Virus record (IMG/VR): IMGVR_UViG_3300027749_000447
Span: 1 to 25,670 of that record
Source: a virus
Reading direction: 5' to 3' (one strand)
Length of the DNA: 25,670 nt
The position numbers and the translations under genes are program-made. The notes under the pieces were generated by a model. It ran no database searches. It worked only from the letters and a program-made list of their open reading frames with translations, and was not told the DNA's origin. The first letter of the stretch is position 1. The number at the start of each line of letters is the position of its first letter. Of this stretch, positions 1-7,688 are shown one piece after another.

Positions 1-33
1 AAGCGGGAAGCACAAAAGGCCAAGAAAAAGTGA
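1..33 (+). CDS. 3' end of an unidentified upstream gene (partial)
   Basis: The first 33 bases read without interruption in frame 1 as ten lysine- and arginine-rich residues (KREAQKAKKK) followed by TGA. The TGA overlaps the GTG start of the next gene by four bases (GTGA). This is the typical translational-coupling arrangement of phage operons, so it is probably the basic C-terminus of a real gene that begins outside the window. Its function cannot be judged from ten residues. Confidence 0.55.
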   Translation, partial: KREAQKAKKK

Positions 34-1175
34 AAATCACCCAAAAAAAGGTCACAGAACTAATCCCTTATGTAAACAACAGCCGCACCCACTCTGACGA
101 ACAGGTGGCACAGATCGCGGCAAGCATTAAGGAATTTGGCTGGACTAACCCGATATTGGTGGATGGGACAAACGGAATCATTGCAGGGCATGGCAGGCTA
201 TTAGCCGCCCGCAAGTTAGGCTACAAGGAAGTTCCCACCATAGAACTGGCAGACTTGACCGAAACCCAAAAGAAGGCGTATATCATTGCCGACAACCGCC
301 TGGCGCTTAACGCTGGGTGGGACAATGAGATGCTGACCATTGAGTTAAACGACTTGCTGGCAGACGGTTTTGCGCTCGAGATGCTGGGTTTTGACCCAAA
401 AGAGTTAGCCGCCTTGCTCGAGCCCGAGGTAATTGAGGGTTTGACGGACGAGGATGCCGTACCCGAAGTACCCGAAGAACCGACAACCAAATTGGGTGAC
501 GTATATCAGTTAGGCAACCACAGGCTAATGTGCGGGGATAGCAATAGTGTAAATAATCTTGATAAGTTGCTTGATGGCACATATCCAAATGCAATAGTTA
601 CAGACCCACCTTATGGTATTGGAATAGATGGGCAAAAAAAATCAATAAATGCTAATCCAAAGCACAATAGAAAATTTCATGAAAAGAAAAATTGGGATTC
701 TGAACGTCCTGATGCTGGAATTTTTAATTGGATTGTTGGGATAAATGTTCCAACTGTAATCTGGGGAGGTAATTATTTTGCAGATTTACTGCCTGTTTCT
801 AGGGGATGGTTGTATTGGAACAAAGGTCAAGATGGTTTAACTATGTCTGATGGTGAACTTGCTTGGACTACAGAAGATAAACCTTTAAGAAGCAAAACAA
901 TAAATCGTGGAAAATTGAGAGGAAGTGTTCATCCAACACAAAAGCCTGTTGAAATTATGGATTTTTCAATTAAATATTTAAAAGTTTCTGAAAAAGGCGC
1001 TGTGCTTGATTTGTTTGCTGGTAGCGGTACAACTGCAATTGCTTGCGAAAAAAACAAAATGCGGTCTTATTTAATGGAACAAGACCCTGGTTATTGCGAT
1101 GCAATAGTAAAGCGTTGGGAAGATTTCACCGGCAAAAAAGCCGTTTTATTGACAGAATCTGCCGAACTTGCTTAA
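30..1175 (+). CDS. ParB-like domain fused to N6-adenine DNA methyltransferase
   Basis: This 381-aa protein has two parts. Residues about 1-100 form a ParB/Sulfiredoxin-like domain with the hallmark GHGR at 53-56. Residues about 155-381 form an S-adenosylmethionine-dependent DNA methyltransferase. The catalytic DPPY (192-195) precedes HPTQKP (301-306) and the SAM-binding FAGSGTT (329-335). That order is the beta-class arrangement, and DPPY favours N6-adenine as target. No restriction gene is visible nearby, so it looks like an orphan phage methylase, which could protect phage DNA or mark a packaging site (inference). The start is GTG, coupled to the preceding stop. Base composition changes abruptly inside the gene: I count about 57% G+C at 421-480 and about 35% at 601-660, returning to the higher level near 1120. 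The methylase half therefore looks like a swapped-in module. Confidence 0.9.
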   Translation: MKITQKKVTELIPYVNNSRTHSDEQVAQIAASIKEFGWTNPILVDGTNGIIAGHGRLLAARKLGYKEVPTIELADLTETQKKAYIIADNRLALNAGWDNEMLTIELNDLLADGFALEMLGFDPKELAALLEPEVIEGLTDEDAVPEVPEEPTTKLGDVYQLGNHRLMCGDSNSVNNLDKLLDGTYPNAIVTDPPYGIGIDGQKKSINANPKHNRKFHEKKNWDSERPDAGIFNWIVGINVPTVIWGGNYFADLLPVSRGWLYWNKGQDGLTMSDGELAWTTEDKPLRSKTINRGKLRGSVHPTQKPVEIMDFSIKYLKVSEKGAVLDLFAGSGTTAIACEKNKMRSYLMEQDPGYCDAIVKRWEDFTGKKAVLLTESAELA

Positions 1176-1178
1176 AAT
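1149..1178 (+). promoter_or_regulatory. Candidate sigma70 promoter for the packaging/head operon
   Basis: A perfect -35 box TTGACA (1149-1154) is followed after 18 nt by TAAAAT (1173-1178), which matches five of six -10 positions. Transcription would start near 1185, about 17 nt before the ATG of the small terminase candidate. The boxes lie in the last codons and stop of the methylase gene, which is AT-rich, so a chance match is possible. The fit in both boxes, the position directly ahead of the terminase gene and the overlapping palindrome support it. Confidence 0.5.
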
Positions 1179-1190
1179 TTAAGCGAGTTC
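1164..1190. promoter_or_regulatory. 27-nt near-perfect palindrome over the methylase stop and the -10 box
   Basis: The left arm 1164-1176 and right arm 1178-1190 are 13 nt each around a single central A. Twelve pairs are Watson-Crick and one (1169 with 1185) is T-G. As RNA it would fold into a 12-bp stem with a 3-nt loop, but no T-tract follows, so it is a poor intrinsic terminator. As DNA it is a good dyad for a dimeric regulator overlapping the candidate -10 box. It also contains the TAA stop of the methylase gene. The dyad is visible in the sequence; its role is inferred. Confidence 0.6.
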
Positions 1191-1201
1191 CCCTTTATAA
1201 A

Positions 1202-1552
1202 ATGCCAGTAATACCCCAAAAGGCCCATGAGCCGACTGACGAAGCCCGCCGTTTGGTTGAATCCAGCAGCGGTTTAGGCTTGCCGCACGAGCAAATTGGC
1301 ATTCTTGTGGGAATAGACGACAAGACGCTGCGCAAGTATTACCGGCACGAATTAGACATGGGTAAGGCTAAAGCCAACGGACAGATCGCCAAAACGCTGT
1401 ATTCCAAGGCTATATCGGGCGACACAACCAGCCTGATATGGTGGACAAAGGCTCAAATGCGCTGGTCTGAGACGGTTAAACAAGAGTTGACCGGCGCTGA
1501 CGGTGAGCCGCTACAAGGCATCCAGGTGTCATTTGTAAAGCCGAATGAGTGA
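1202..1552 (+). CDS. Probable terminase small subunit / packaging DNA-binding protein
   Basis: This 116-aa protein lies directly upstream of the large terminase gene and overlaps it by 8 nt. Residues about 14-55 look like a helix-turn-helix segment that scores IGILVGIDDKTLRKYY as a recognition region. The rest is helical and ends in a short polar tail. Position, size and an N-terminal HTH fit a small terminase subunit, which would recognise the packaging site and hand DNA to the large subunit. The ATG at 1202 is preferred. The reading frame stays open upstream to 1043, but that part lies inside the methylase gene and has no plausible homology. No clear Shine-Dalgarno precedes 1202, so if the promoter at 1149-1178 is real the leader would be very short. 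An alternative is a related DNA-binding protein that is not the true small subunit. Confidence 0.7.
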   Translation: MPVIPQKAHEPTDEARRLVESSSGLGLPHEQIGILVGIDDKTLRKYYRHELDMGKAKANGQIAKTLYSKAISGDTTSLIWWTKAQMRWSETVKQELTGADGEPLQGIQVSFVKPNE

Positions 1553-2825
1553 AGTTCAAGGCCAAATAGCCAACGCGCAGTTTCCGCAAAAACTGCAATG
1601 CCTGTTTCAGCCTGAGAAGCAAAGATACCGAATTTTGTACGGTGGACGGGGCGGGGCAAAGTCGTGGGGAGTAGCCAGGGCATTGCTTATCAAAGGCGCT
1701 CAAAGGCCATTACGCATACTTTGCGCCCGTGAGTTTCAGACTTCAATCAGGGATTCCGTCCACAAACTGCTGTGCGACCAGATCATTGACTTACGGCTTG
1801 ACGGGTTCTATGAGATTACCCAAAACAGTCTACGGGGCAAAAACGGCACTGAATTCTCTTTTGTTGGCCTCAAGAACAACGTAGCCAACGTCAAATCTTA
1901 CGAAGGCGTGGACATTTGCTGGGTAGAGGAAGCCCAAACAACCAGCCGGTTGTCGTGGAATGTCTTAATTCCCACGATTCGTAAGCAGGATTCCGAGATA
2001 TGGGTTACGTTCAACCCTGAGTTGGAGACGGATGAGACATATCAGCGGTTTGTAATCCACCCGCCTGGTAATTCCGTGGTGCAGAAAATCAACTGGTCTG
2101 ACAACCCTTGGTTTCCAGAAACGCTGGAGTTGGAGAAGAATTCCCTACGGGACAGGGACATTGAATCGTATAACACCGTTTGGGAGGGAATCTGCCGCCA
2201 AACCGTGGATGGGGCAGTATTTGCCCGAGAAATGCAGATGGCAGACCTTGAGGAACGCATCACCAAGGTGGCCTACGATGCCACAAAACCTGTTCATGCG
2301 GTGTTTGACTTGGGCTGGTCGGATGCTACGGCGATATGGTTTGTCCAGTTCATCGGCATGGAAACCCGCCTGATTCGTTACTATGAGGACAGCCAAAGGA
2401 CGATTTCGGATTACTTAGCCAAGATGCAAACCTATGGTTATGTCTACGATACACTTTGGCTACCACACGATGCAGAGAACAAAACCCTTGCAGCGGCTGG
2501 CCGTTCCATTGACCAAATTGTGCGGGCGGCAGGCTACAAAACCAAAATTATCCCAAGAACGCCAATTCCTGATAGTATTAACGCCGCAAGGACGCTTTTT
2601 AGGAATTGCTGGTTTGATAGGGAAAACTGTGCGGATGGGCTACAATGTTTGAGACATTATCGGTTTGACGTTGACCCTGACACTAAGTTGTTCAGCAAAA
2701 ACCCACTCCATGACGAATATTCGCATGGTGCGGATGCGTTCAGAATGTTGGGGCTGGTTGTCAATGAGCCAAAGAAACGGGTAGCGAAACCGACCTACAA
2801 CGCACCACAGTCATGGATGGCCTAA
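1545..2825 (+). CDS. terL: Terminase large subunit (ATPase and nuclease)
   Basis: This 426-aa motor protein packages DNA through the portal and cuts the concatemer. The N-terminal ATPase shows Walker A GGRGGAKS (33-40) and a Walker B-like strand ICWVEEA (124-130) with the catalytic acidic pair. The C-terminal RNase H-like nuclease carries acidic residues in FDLGWSD (D255), LPHDAEN (D309) and HGADAFR (D397), spaced as expected for metal binding. The architecture matches the Terminase_3 group of large subunits. The start overlaps the small-subunit gene by 8 nt, and the stop TAA is followed immediately by the portal ATG. The length is normal and no key residue is missing. Confidence 0.96.
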   Translation: MSEVQGQIANAQFPQKLQCLFQPEKQRYRILYGGRGGAKSWGVARALLIKGAQRPLRILCAREFQTSIRDSVHKLLCDQIIDLRLDGFYEITQNSLRGKNGTEFSFVGLKNNVANVKSYEGVDICWVEEAQTTSRLSWNVLIPTIRKQDSEIWVTFNPELETDETYQRFVIHPPGNSVVQKINWSDNPWFPETLELEKNSLRDRDIESYNTVWEGICRQTVDGAVFAREMQMADLEERITKVAYDATKPVHAVFDLGWSDATAIWFVQFIGMETRLIRYYEDSQRTISDYLAKMQTYGYVYDTLWLPHDAENKTLAAAGRSIDQIVRAAGYKTKIIPRTPIPDSINAARTLFRNCWFDRENCADGLQCLRHYRFDVDPDTKLFSKNPLHDEYSHGADAFRMLGLVVNEPKKRVAKPTYNAPQSWMA

Positions 2826-4910
2826 ATGGATATTGACCCAATTATTGACGAAGCAATTGACTTTCTCAAACTCTGCAACGATGCAGACACGATGAATCGC
2901 CAAGAAGGTTTGGAGGATTTAAAGTTTGTCAATGGCGACCAATGGCCCGTTGAACTGCAAAACTCCCGTAACCTTGAATCGCGCCCTGTCCTGACGATTA
3001 ACAAGTTGGACGGATATTGCCGCCAAGTTACCAATCAGCAGCGCCAGCAACGTCCCCGCATCAAAGTTCACGCCACAAACAACGAAGCGGACGTAAAAAC
3101 CGCAGACGTAATTGAAGGAATGTGCCGGCATATTGAGGTCAATTCCAACGCTGACAACGCCTACGATACCGCTTTTGACCATGCCGTGCGGATGGGTTGG
3201 GGCTTTTGGCGGGTAACAACCGATTACGTCAAAGAAGATTCGTTTGATCAGGAAATCTACATTGACGCAATTCCAAACCCTTTTACCGTTTACTTTGACC
3301 CCAATTCCGAGCGTGTAGATGGTTCGGATGCAGAGCGCTGCCTCATCACCACCATGATGAGCAAGGCCAAGTTCCGCAAACTTTACCCCGACAATGATGA
3401 TGGAACATCCTTTACCCAACGTGGCACGGGTGATAGTCAATCCGAATGGATTACCAAGGAAGATATACGCATTGCCGAGTATTTCTACGTTAAACGGGAA
3501 TCGGCAACCCTGTACCAATTGAGCGATGGAACGTCCAAATTCTCCGAGGGTAAGGACTTTAAAGCGCGTCTTGAGGCGGCAGGCATTCAGATCATCGGTG
3601 AGCGCAAATCCTTCAAGCGGACAATCAAGTGGAAGAAACTTACTGCAATGGAGGTGATTGAGGAACGCGATTGGCCTGGCACTTATATCCCTGTTGTCCC
3701 CGTTTACGGGCGGCACGTTGTCATTGGTGACAAGCGCCACAAGTTTGGCATGGTGCGTCACGCCAAGGATGCCCAGCGGATGTACAACTTCTGGCAGACC
3801 ACCATTACAGAATCGGTTGCGCTGGCTCCCAAAGCCAAATGGATCATGGCAGAAGGCCAAGATGAGGGTCACGAAAGCGAATGGGCAGCGGCTAACGTTA
3901 AGTCATTCCCACTGCTGCGCTACAAGCAAACCGACATTGATGGAAATACCGCACCGCCTCCGCAACGCCTCCAGCCCGAGCCACCGCCTTCCGGTGTCAT
4001 GGCAGCAGCGGCAGGGATAAACACCGACATTGCCACTCTGATGGGCATTTATGACCCGTCACAGCAGATGCCAGGCAATATCTCAGGTAAAGCGCTAAAT
4101 GGGCAGCAGCAACAGGTCGACCTGACAAACTTTGACTTTTACGACAACCTTACAAAGTCAATTGCTCAGACCGGAAAGATCATTCTTGATTTAATTCCCC
4201 ATATTTACGACTCCCAGCGAGTAATGCGGATCATTGGGGCAGACGGAAAGCCTGATTTGGTCAACATTAACCAGCCGAGCCAAGACGATCAAGGCGTGTA
4301 TAAGGTCATGCACGACATGACGGTTGGGCAGTACGATGTGGTAATGGATACCGGCCCAGGCTTCAATTCCAAGCGCCAAGCGGCAGTTGAGGCAATGATG
4401 CCATTGGTAAACGGCAACCCCGAACTGTTTAAAGTTGCGGGCGACTTGGTGTTCCGAAACATGGATTTCCCTGGCGCAGAGGTCATTGCCGACCGTCTTG
4501 CCGCTTCCAATCCCATGTCGCAGATTGACGATAAATCGCCTGTTCCGCCCCAAGTTCAGATGCAACTCAAGGCAAATCAGGCCCAAATGCAGCAAATGCA
4601 GCAACAATTGCAGCAAATGCAGATGGTCATTAAGCAGCGTCAGGACATTGAACAGGTCAAGCAGGATGCCGAGACCAAGCGCGTGTTGATTAAAGAAACC
4701 AACCGCGCCCACGACATTGAACTGAAAAACGCCGAGCGCCACAAGGAAATGGAACTCAAGGTCGAGACAACGGCCCACGATACTGTGCTGAAAACCCAAA
4801 CCCAACTGGAAATTGAGCGCATGAAGGGTGAAATTGCCCTCATGCTGGCCCATTTGGACAAGGCAGCGGCCCATGCGGCATCGTTGGAAACAACTGAGCG
4901 CGCAATATAG
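2826..4910 (+). CDS. Portal protein, P22 gp1-like
   Basis: This 694-aa protein is the dodecameric ring at the capsid vertex through which DNA enters and leaves. The N-terminal half reads like the P22-type portal family, with conserved FVNGDQWP near residue 40, a TNQQRQQRP stretch near 75 and YFDPNSERVDGSDAERC around 160. The middle holds the wing and stem. From about residue 575 the chain becomes glutamine- and methionine-rich and then a long charged helix to the end, which probably forms the barrel (crown) inside the capsid, as in P22. It begins directly after the terminase stop (TAAATG) with no clear Shine-Dalgarno, so translation is probably coupled. P22 portal is 725 aa, so the size fits. 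The long open frames on the opposite strand are composition shadows. Confidence 0.95.
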   Translation: MDIDPIIDEAIDFLKLCNDADTMNRQEGLEDLKFVNGDQWPVELQNSRNLESRPVLTINKLDGYCRQVTNQQRQQRPRIKVHATNNEADVKTADVIEGMCRHIEVNSNADNAYDTAFDHAVRMGWGFWRVTTDYVKEDSFDQEIYIDAIPNPFTVYFDPNSERVDGSDAERCLITTMMSKAKFRKLYPDNDDGTSFTQRGTGDSQSEWITKEDIRIAEYFYVKRESATLYQLSDGTSKFSEGKDFKARLEAAGIQIIGERKSFKRTIKWKKLTAMEVIEERDWPGTYIPVVPVYGRHVVIGDKRHKFGMVRHAKDAQRMYNFWQTTITESVALAPKAKWIMAEGQDEGHESEWAAANVKSFPLLRYKQTDIDGNTAPPPQRLQPEPPPSGVMAAAAGINTDIATLMGIYDPSQQMPGNISGKALNGQQQQVDLTNFDFYDNLTKSIAQTGKIILDLIPHIYDSQRVMRIIGADGKPDLVNINQPSQDDQGVYKVMHDMTVGQYDVVMDTGPGFNSKRQAAVEAMMPLVNGNPELFKVAGDLVFRNMDFPGAEVIADRLAASNPMSQIDDKSPVPPQVQMQLKANQAQMQQMQQQLQQMQMVIKQRQDIEQVKQDAETKRVLIKETNRAHDIELKNAERHKEMELKVETTAHDTVLKTQTQLEIERMKGEIALMLAHLDKAAAHAASLETTERAI

Positions 4911-4913
4911 ATT

Positions 4914-4929
4914 TGTGGTATAAACCACA
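4914..4929 (+). other. Small hairpin in the portal-scaffold gap
   Basis: In the 67-nt gap after the portal stop, TGTGGT (4914-4919) and ACCACA (4924-4929) form a perfect 6-bp inverted repeat with a 4-nt loop. A weaker 5-bp repeat (AACCT/AGGTT) follows at about 4931-4949. No T-tract is present, so it is not an obvious terminator. It could be an RNA-processing or stability element, or chance. Confidence 0.35.
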
Positions 4930-4977
4930 CAACCTTACCAGTTAGGTTTCAACTGGGCAAAAATCTTGAGGAAACTC

Positions 4978-5883
4978 ATGTCAAGTGAAAAAGAAGCCGG
5001 TCAAGTATTGACTAGCGAGAATGCAGCGGAATTTTATGCAAACCGAATGGGTTTAGCCGATCAAGCGCCTGCCGAGGCTGAAGTTGAGGATTCTCCTTCA
5101 GAGCCGACAGATAACGAGGATCGGAGTGAATCAGGAGCAGAAAAGGAAGCGAAACCGACAGAGGAACGGAAACAAAATCCGAAACTTGAAAAGAGGTTTT
5201 CAGAGATAACCAAGCAGCGCGAACAGGCCCGTCAAGAAGCGGCGCAGGAACGTGAGGCAAGGCAAAAGCTGGAAGCTGAGTTAGCGGCAGTACGTCAGCA
5301 GCAACAACCCCAACAGGTTAAAAATGCAGACGTAAAGCCTCAACCGAGTCAATTTACGGATGCTTTTGAATACGCAGAAGCATTGGCAGATTGGTCGGCT
5401 GAGCAGGCATTGGTTAGGCGAGATCGTGAAGATGTGGAGCGCAGGGCAGACGAAGCGCGGCAGAAAGTAATTTCTACCTGGGCGCAGAAGGTTGCAACAG
5501 CGAAGGCCGATATTCCCGATTTTGATGACATGGTGGCCTCAAGTGGTGTTGCGGTAAGCGACCCCATTCGTGATGCCATTTTGGAGAGTGACGTAGGCCC
5601 ACAAATCCTATACCACTTAGCCAAAGAGGACGATCTTGCAAAGAAGATTGCCTCAATGTCGCCATTTGCTGCGCTACGCGAGATTGGAAAGTTGGAAGCG
5701 AAGTTTGAGAAGCAACCTGAGACTAAGCAAAGTAATCCTGTCGGTAAAAGTAAAGCACCACCACCGATCAGCCCGATTCGGAATGCTGGAAACGCTAACC
5801 AAGTAGAAATTGGCTCAGACGGTCAGTTTCACGGAAGTTACCAAGCGTGGAAAGCGGCTCGCAAGGCTGGTCGAATTCGATAG
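4978..5883 (+). CDS. Scaffolding protein
   Basis: This 301-aa protein lies between the portal and coat genes, the usual place for a P22-type scaffold, which guides coat assembly into a procapsid and then leaves. The composition fits: a very acidic N-terminal stretch (about residues 20-60), a charged coiled coil (about 65-110, rich in E, R, Q and A), and a short basic C-terminus ending in SYQAWKAARKAGRIR. That tail recalls the basic helix-turn-helix by which P22 scaffold binds coat. The ATG at 4978 is chosen because GAGGA (4968-4972) sits at correct spacing; the frame also opens with TTG at 4966, inside that ribosome-binding site. Sequence similarity to known scaffolds is not obvious by eye, so the call rests on position and composition. 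Confidence 0.85.
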   Translation: MSSEKEAGQVLTSENAAEFYANRMGLADQAPAEAEVEDSPSEPTDNEDRSESGAEKEAKPTEERKQNPKLEKRFSEITKQREQARQEAAQEREARQKLEAELAAVRQQQQPQQVKNADVKPQPSQFTDAFEYAEALADWSAEQALVRRDREDVERRADEARQKVISTWAQKVATAKADIPDFDDMVASSGVAVSDPIRDAILESDVGPQILYHLAKEDDLAKKIASMSPFAALREIGKLEAKFEKQPETKQSNPVGKSKAPPPISPIRNAGNANQVEIGSDGQFHGSYQAWKAARKAGRIR

Positions 5884-5904
5884 TTTATTTTTTAAGGAAA
5901 AATC

Positions 5905-7137
5905 ATGGCAAATAATTTGCTAACCATTTCCAAGATCACCAACGAAGCGCTGATGGTCTTGGAGAACGAACTCACTTTCACCAGTGAAGTAGACCGCAAC
6001 TACGACGACCAATTTGCCGTTGTTGGTGCGAAAATCGGTAACACCGTGAACGTCCGTAAACCTGGTCGTTTTATCGGTACTACGGGGCCAGCGCTTAATG
6101 TTGAGGACTTCAACGAATCGTCTGTACCTGTCACTTTATCGACACAATTTCACGTTGATACCCAGTTCACCACTCAGGACTTGGCTCTGTCTCTGGATAT
6201 GTTTTCGGATCGTGTGCTGAAGCCCGCCGTTGCTGCAATCGCCAATAAGATTGACCGCGATGGTATGGTTATGGCTAATTCGAACACCGCGAACATCGTC
6301 GGCACTGCCGGTACGCCCCCAACTGGTCTGATTACTTATCTGACCGCTGGCGCATACTTGGACAGCGAAGGCGCTCCCCGTGACGGTCGCCGTTCGGTCA
6401 TCATTGAGCCATTCACTTCTGCAACTATCGTCGACAGCCTCAAGGGTCTATTTGTACCCCAAGAAGCCATCGGCGAACAGTATCGCAAGGGTTTGATGGG
6501 TCGTGATTCGGCTGGATGCAATTGGAAACTGGATCAGAACGTTGTTAGCCAAACCTTTGGTTCGTGGAGCGCAAACACCATTGCAATCAACGTGACTACA
6601 GCAACCGGCTTCCTGACTTCTGGTTGGTCGCAATTCTCGACTATTTCTTTGGCTGCATCGTCTGCTTCTACGCTCAATGCTGGTGACGTGTTCACCATCC
6701 CTGGCGTGTTCGCAGTCAACCCACAGAATCGTCAGTCTTACGGCAAACTGCGTAACTTTGTTGTGATGGCTACGACTTCTGTCGGAACTGGCGCAACATC
6801 GGTACAAGTTAGCCCCGCTATCATTACCGCTGGTCAATTCCAAAACGTCAGCATCACTTCTAGCGGTTCGCAAAACATTACGGCGTTTAACAACACCGGC
6901 GTGGCTTCCCCGCAAAATATAATGATGCACCGCAATGCATTTACGCTGGCTATGGCTCCACTCGAGCTGCCAGACGGAGTCCATTTTGCTGGTCGTGCAA
7001 GCGATAAGGAAATTGGTTTGTCTATGCGTGTTGTACGTCAATATACTATCAACAATGATAGTGTGCCAACGAGATTGGATGTACTCTATGGCTGGGCTCC
7101 ACTCTATCCCGAGTTGGCCTGCCGTATCGCCTCCTAA
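5905..7137 (+). CDS. Major capsid (coat) protein, P22 coat-like
   Basis: This 410-aa protein belongs to the P22 coat protein group, which uses the HK97 fold with an inserted I-domain. The N-terminal part has ALMVLENELTFTSEVDRNYD near residue 15, a typical N-arm and early-helix region, followed by KIGNTVNVRKPGRF. Residues about 215-330 are threonine/serine-rich and beta-like (including GDVFTIPGVFAVNPQNRQS) and correspond to the I-domain. The C-terminus carries RVVRQYTINNDSVPTRLDVLYG, another family signature. P22 coat is 430 aa, so this is near full length. A strong AAGGA site lies before the ATG. The gene is followed by a stable hairpin and another small structural gene. Confidence 0.95.
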   Translation: MANNLLTISKITNEALMVLENELTFTSEVDRNYDDQFAVVGAKIGNTVNVRKPGRFIGTTGPALNVEDFNESSVPVTLSTQFHVDTQFTTQDLALSLDMFSDRVLKPAVAAIANKIDRDGMVMANSNTANIVGTAGTPPTGLITYLTAGAYLDSEGAPRDGRRSVIIEPFTSATIVDSLKGLFVPQEAIGEQYRKGLMGRDSAGCNWKLDQNVVSQTFGSWSANTIAINVTTATGFLTSGWSQFSTISLAASSASTLNAGDVFTIPGVFAVNPQNRQSYGKLRNFVVMATTSVGTGATSVQVSPAIITAGQFQNVSITSSGSQNITAFNNTGVASPQNIMMHRNAFTLAMAPLELPDGVHFAGRASDKEIGLSMRVVRQYTINNDSVPTRLDVLYGWAPLYPELACRIAS

Positions 7138-7144
7138 TTGGATA

Positions 7145-7164
7145 GGGGGGGAGAAATCCTCCCC
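7145..7164 (+). other. GNRA-capped hairpin after the coat gene
   Basis: An 8-bp stem (7145-7152 with 7157-7164, seven G-C/A-T pairs plus one G-U) is closed by a GAAA tetraloop. A run of seven T occurs only 10 nt downstream (7175-7181), too far for a standard intrinsic terminator. The next gene's ribosome-binding site follows directly. It may be a weak terminator or a 3' stabiliser of the coat transcript. Confidence 0.55.
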
Positions 7165-7194
7165 GTTCATTAACTTTTTTTAAGGAAACTTATC

Positions 7195-7638
7195 ATGGCA
7201 AATCCAGGCCCAGCAGTAACCATTTCTGCTCATCCCCAAGGTGCTACCACTGGCACAACCTTGCGTCTTATTGGCACGGTTAAAAACGTGACCGCTAACG
7301 CTATCGGCAACTATGCTATCCCCGTGGTTAACTCCTCGGTTTATCTGTTGCAAAGTCTTATCGTCACCAATCTGAACAACGCAGGCGCTTCTGTAACGCC
7401 TACTGGTTTGGCAATGGGTGTCGCTACGACTTCTGGCGGTTCTAGCTTGTATGGTTCAATTACTGCCTCGCAATTGAGCACTCCTCAAGGCGTGTCGCTG
7501 GTTGCTCCTTCTGCATCGACTACTGGTAACACAGTACAAAACCTGTACTTGAACGTGACCGCTGGACTGACAACTGTCGTTCCTGGCGCTACGTTTGACG
7601 TATACGTTTACGGTTACGACTTTAGCGTACCGTTCTAA
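7195..7638 (+). CDS. Small virion protein, possible head decoration protein
   Basis: This 147-aa protein lies right after the coat gene with a good AAGGAAA ribosome-binding site. It has no signal peptide, membrane segment or cysteine. It is rich in threonine, serine, glycine, valine and alanine with alternating hydrophobic residues, which suggests a beta-sandwich. Such a small beta-rich protein next to the coat gene, bounded by a terminator on its 3' side so that it shares the coat transcript, fits an abundant decoration or capsid-cementing protein. No recognisable catalytic motif is present and I cannot name a family, so this is inference from context. Confidence 0.7.
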   Translation: MANPGPAVTISAHPQGATTGTTLRLIGTVKNVTANAIGNYAIPVVNSSVYLLQSLIVTNLNNAGASVTPTGLAMGVATTSGGSSLYGSITASQLSTPQGVSLVAPSASTTGNTVQNLYLNVTAGLTTVVPGATFDVYVYGYDFSVPF

Positions 7639-7658
7639 ACTGATGTAAAAAGAAAGAG

Positions 7659-7688
7659 GGCCATCTCTGCAAGGGGGTGGCCTTTTTT
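7659..7688 (+). terminator. Intrinsic (Rho-independent) terminator
   Basis: GGCCATC (7659-7665) pairs with GGTGGCC (7676-7682) as a 7-bp stem with one G-U pair and a 10-nt loop. It is followed at once by six T (7683-7688) and preceded by an A-rich run. This is a textbook intrinsic terminator, 21 nt after the stop of the putative decoration gene and inside an otherwise continuous late operon. Confidence 0.88.

Noticed and set aside
1043-1201. Upstream extension of the small terminase frame
   Set aside because: The 53 extra codons lie inside the methylase catalytic end and have no ribosome-binding site; ATG at 1202 is preferred.
2919-3872. 317-aa open frame on the minus strand opposite the portal gene
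   Set aside because: It lies fully inside a well-recognised portal gene, has no ribosome-binding site or recognisable motif, and is explained by the portal's codon pattern.
4883-4894. GTTG-GAAA-CAAC mini hairpin at the end of the portal gene
   Set aside because: A 4-bp stem inside coding sequence is easily produced by chance.
4919-4924. TATAAA as a -10 box before the scaffold gene
   Set aside because: There is no acceptable -35 box at 16-18 nt, and the bases belong to a small inverted repeat.
4191-4928. 245-aa minus-strand open frame rich in leucine and histidine
   Set aside because: It is the reverse reading of the glutamine-rich coiled coil of the portal; the leucine-rich composition is a direct consequence of CAG/CAA codons.
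6448-7170. 240-aa minus-strand open frame under the coat gene
   Set aside because: It overlaps the coat gene completely and has no plausible start signal or domain.
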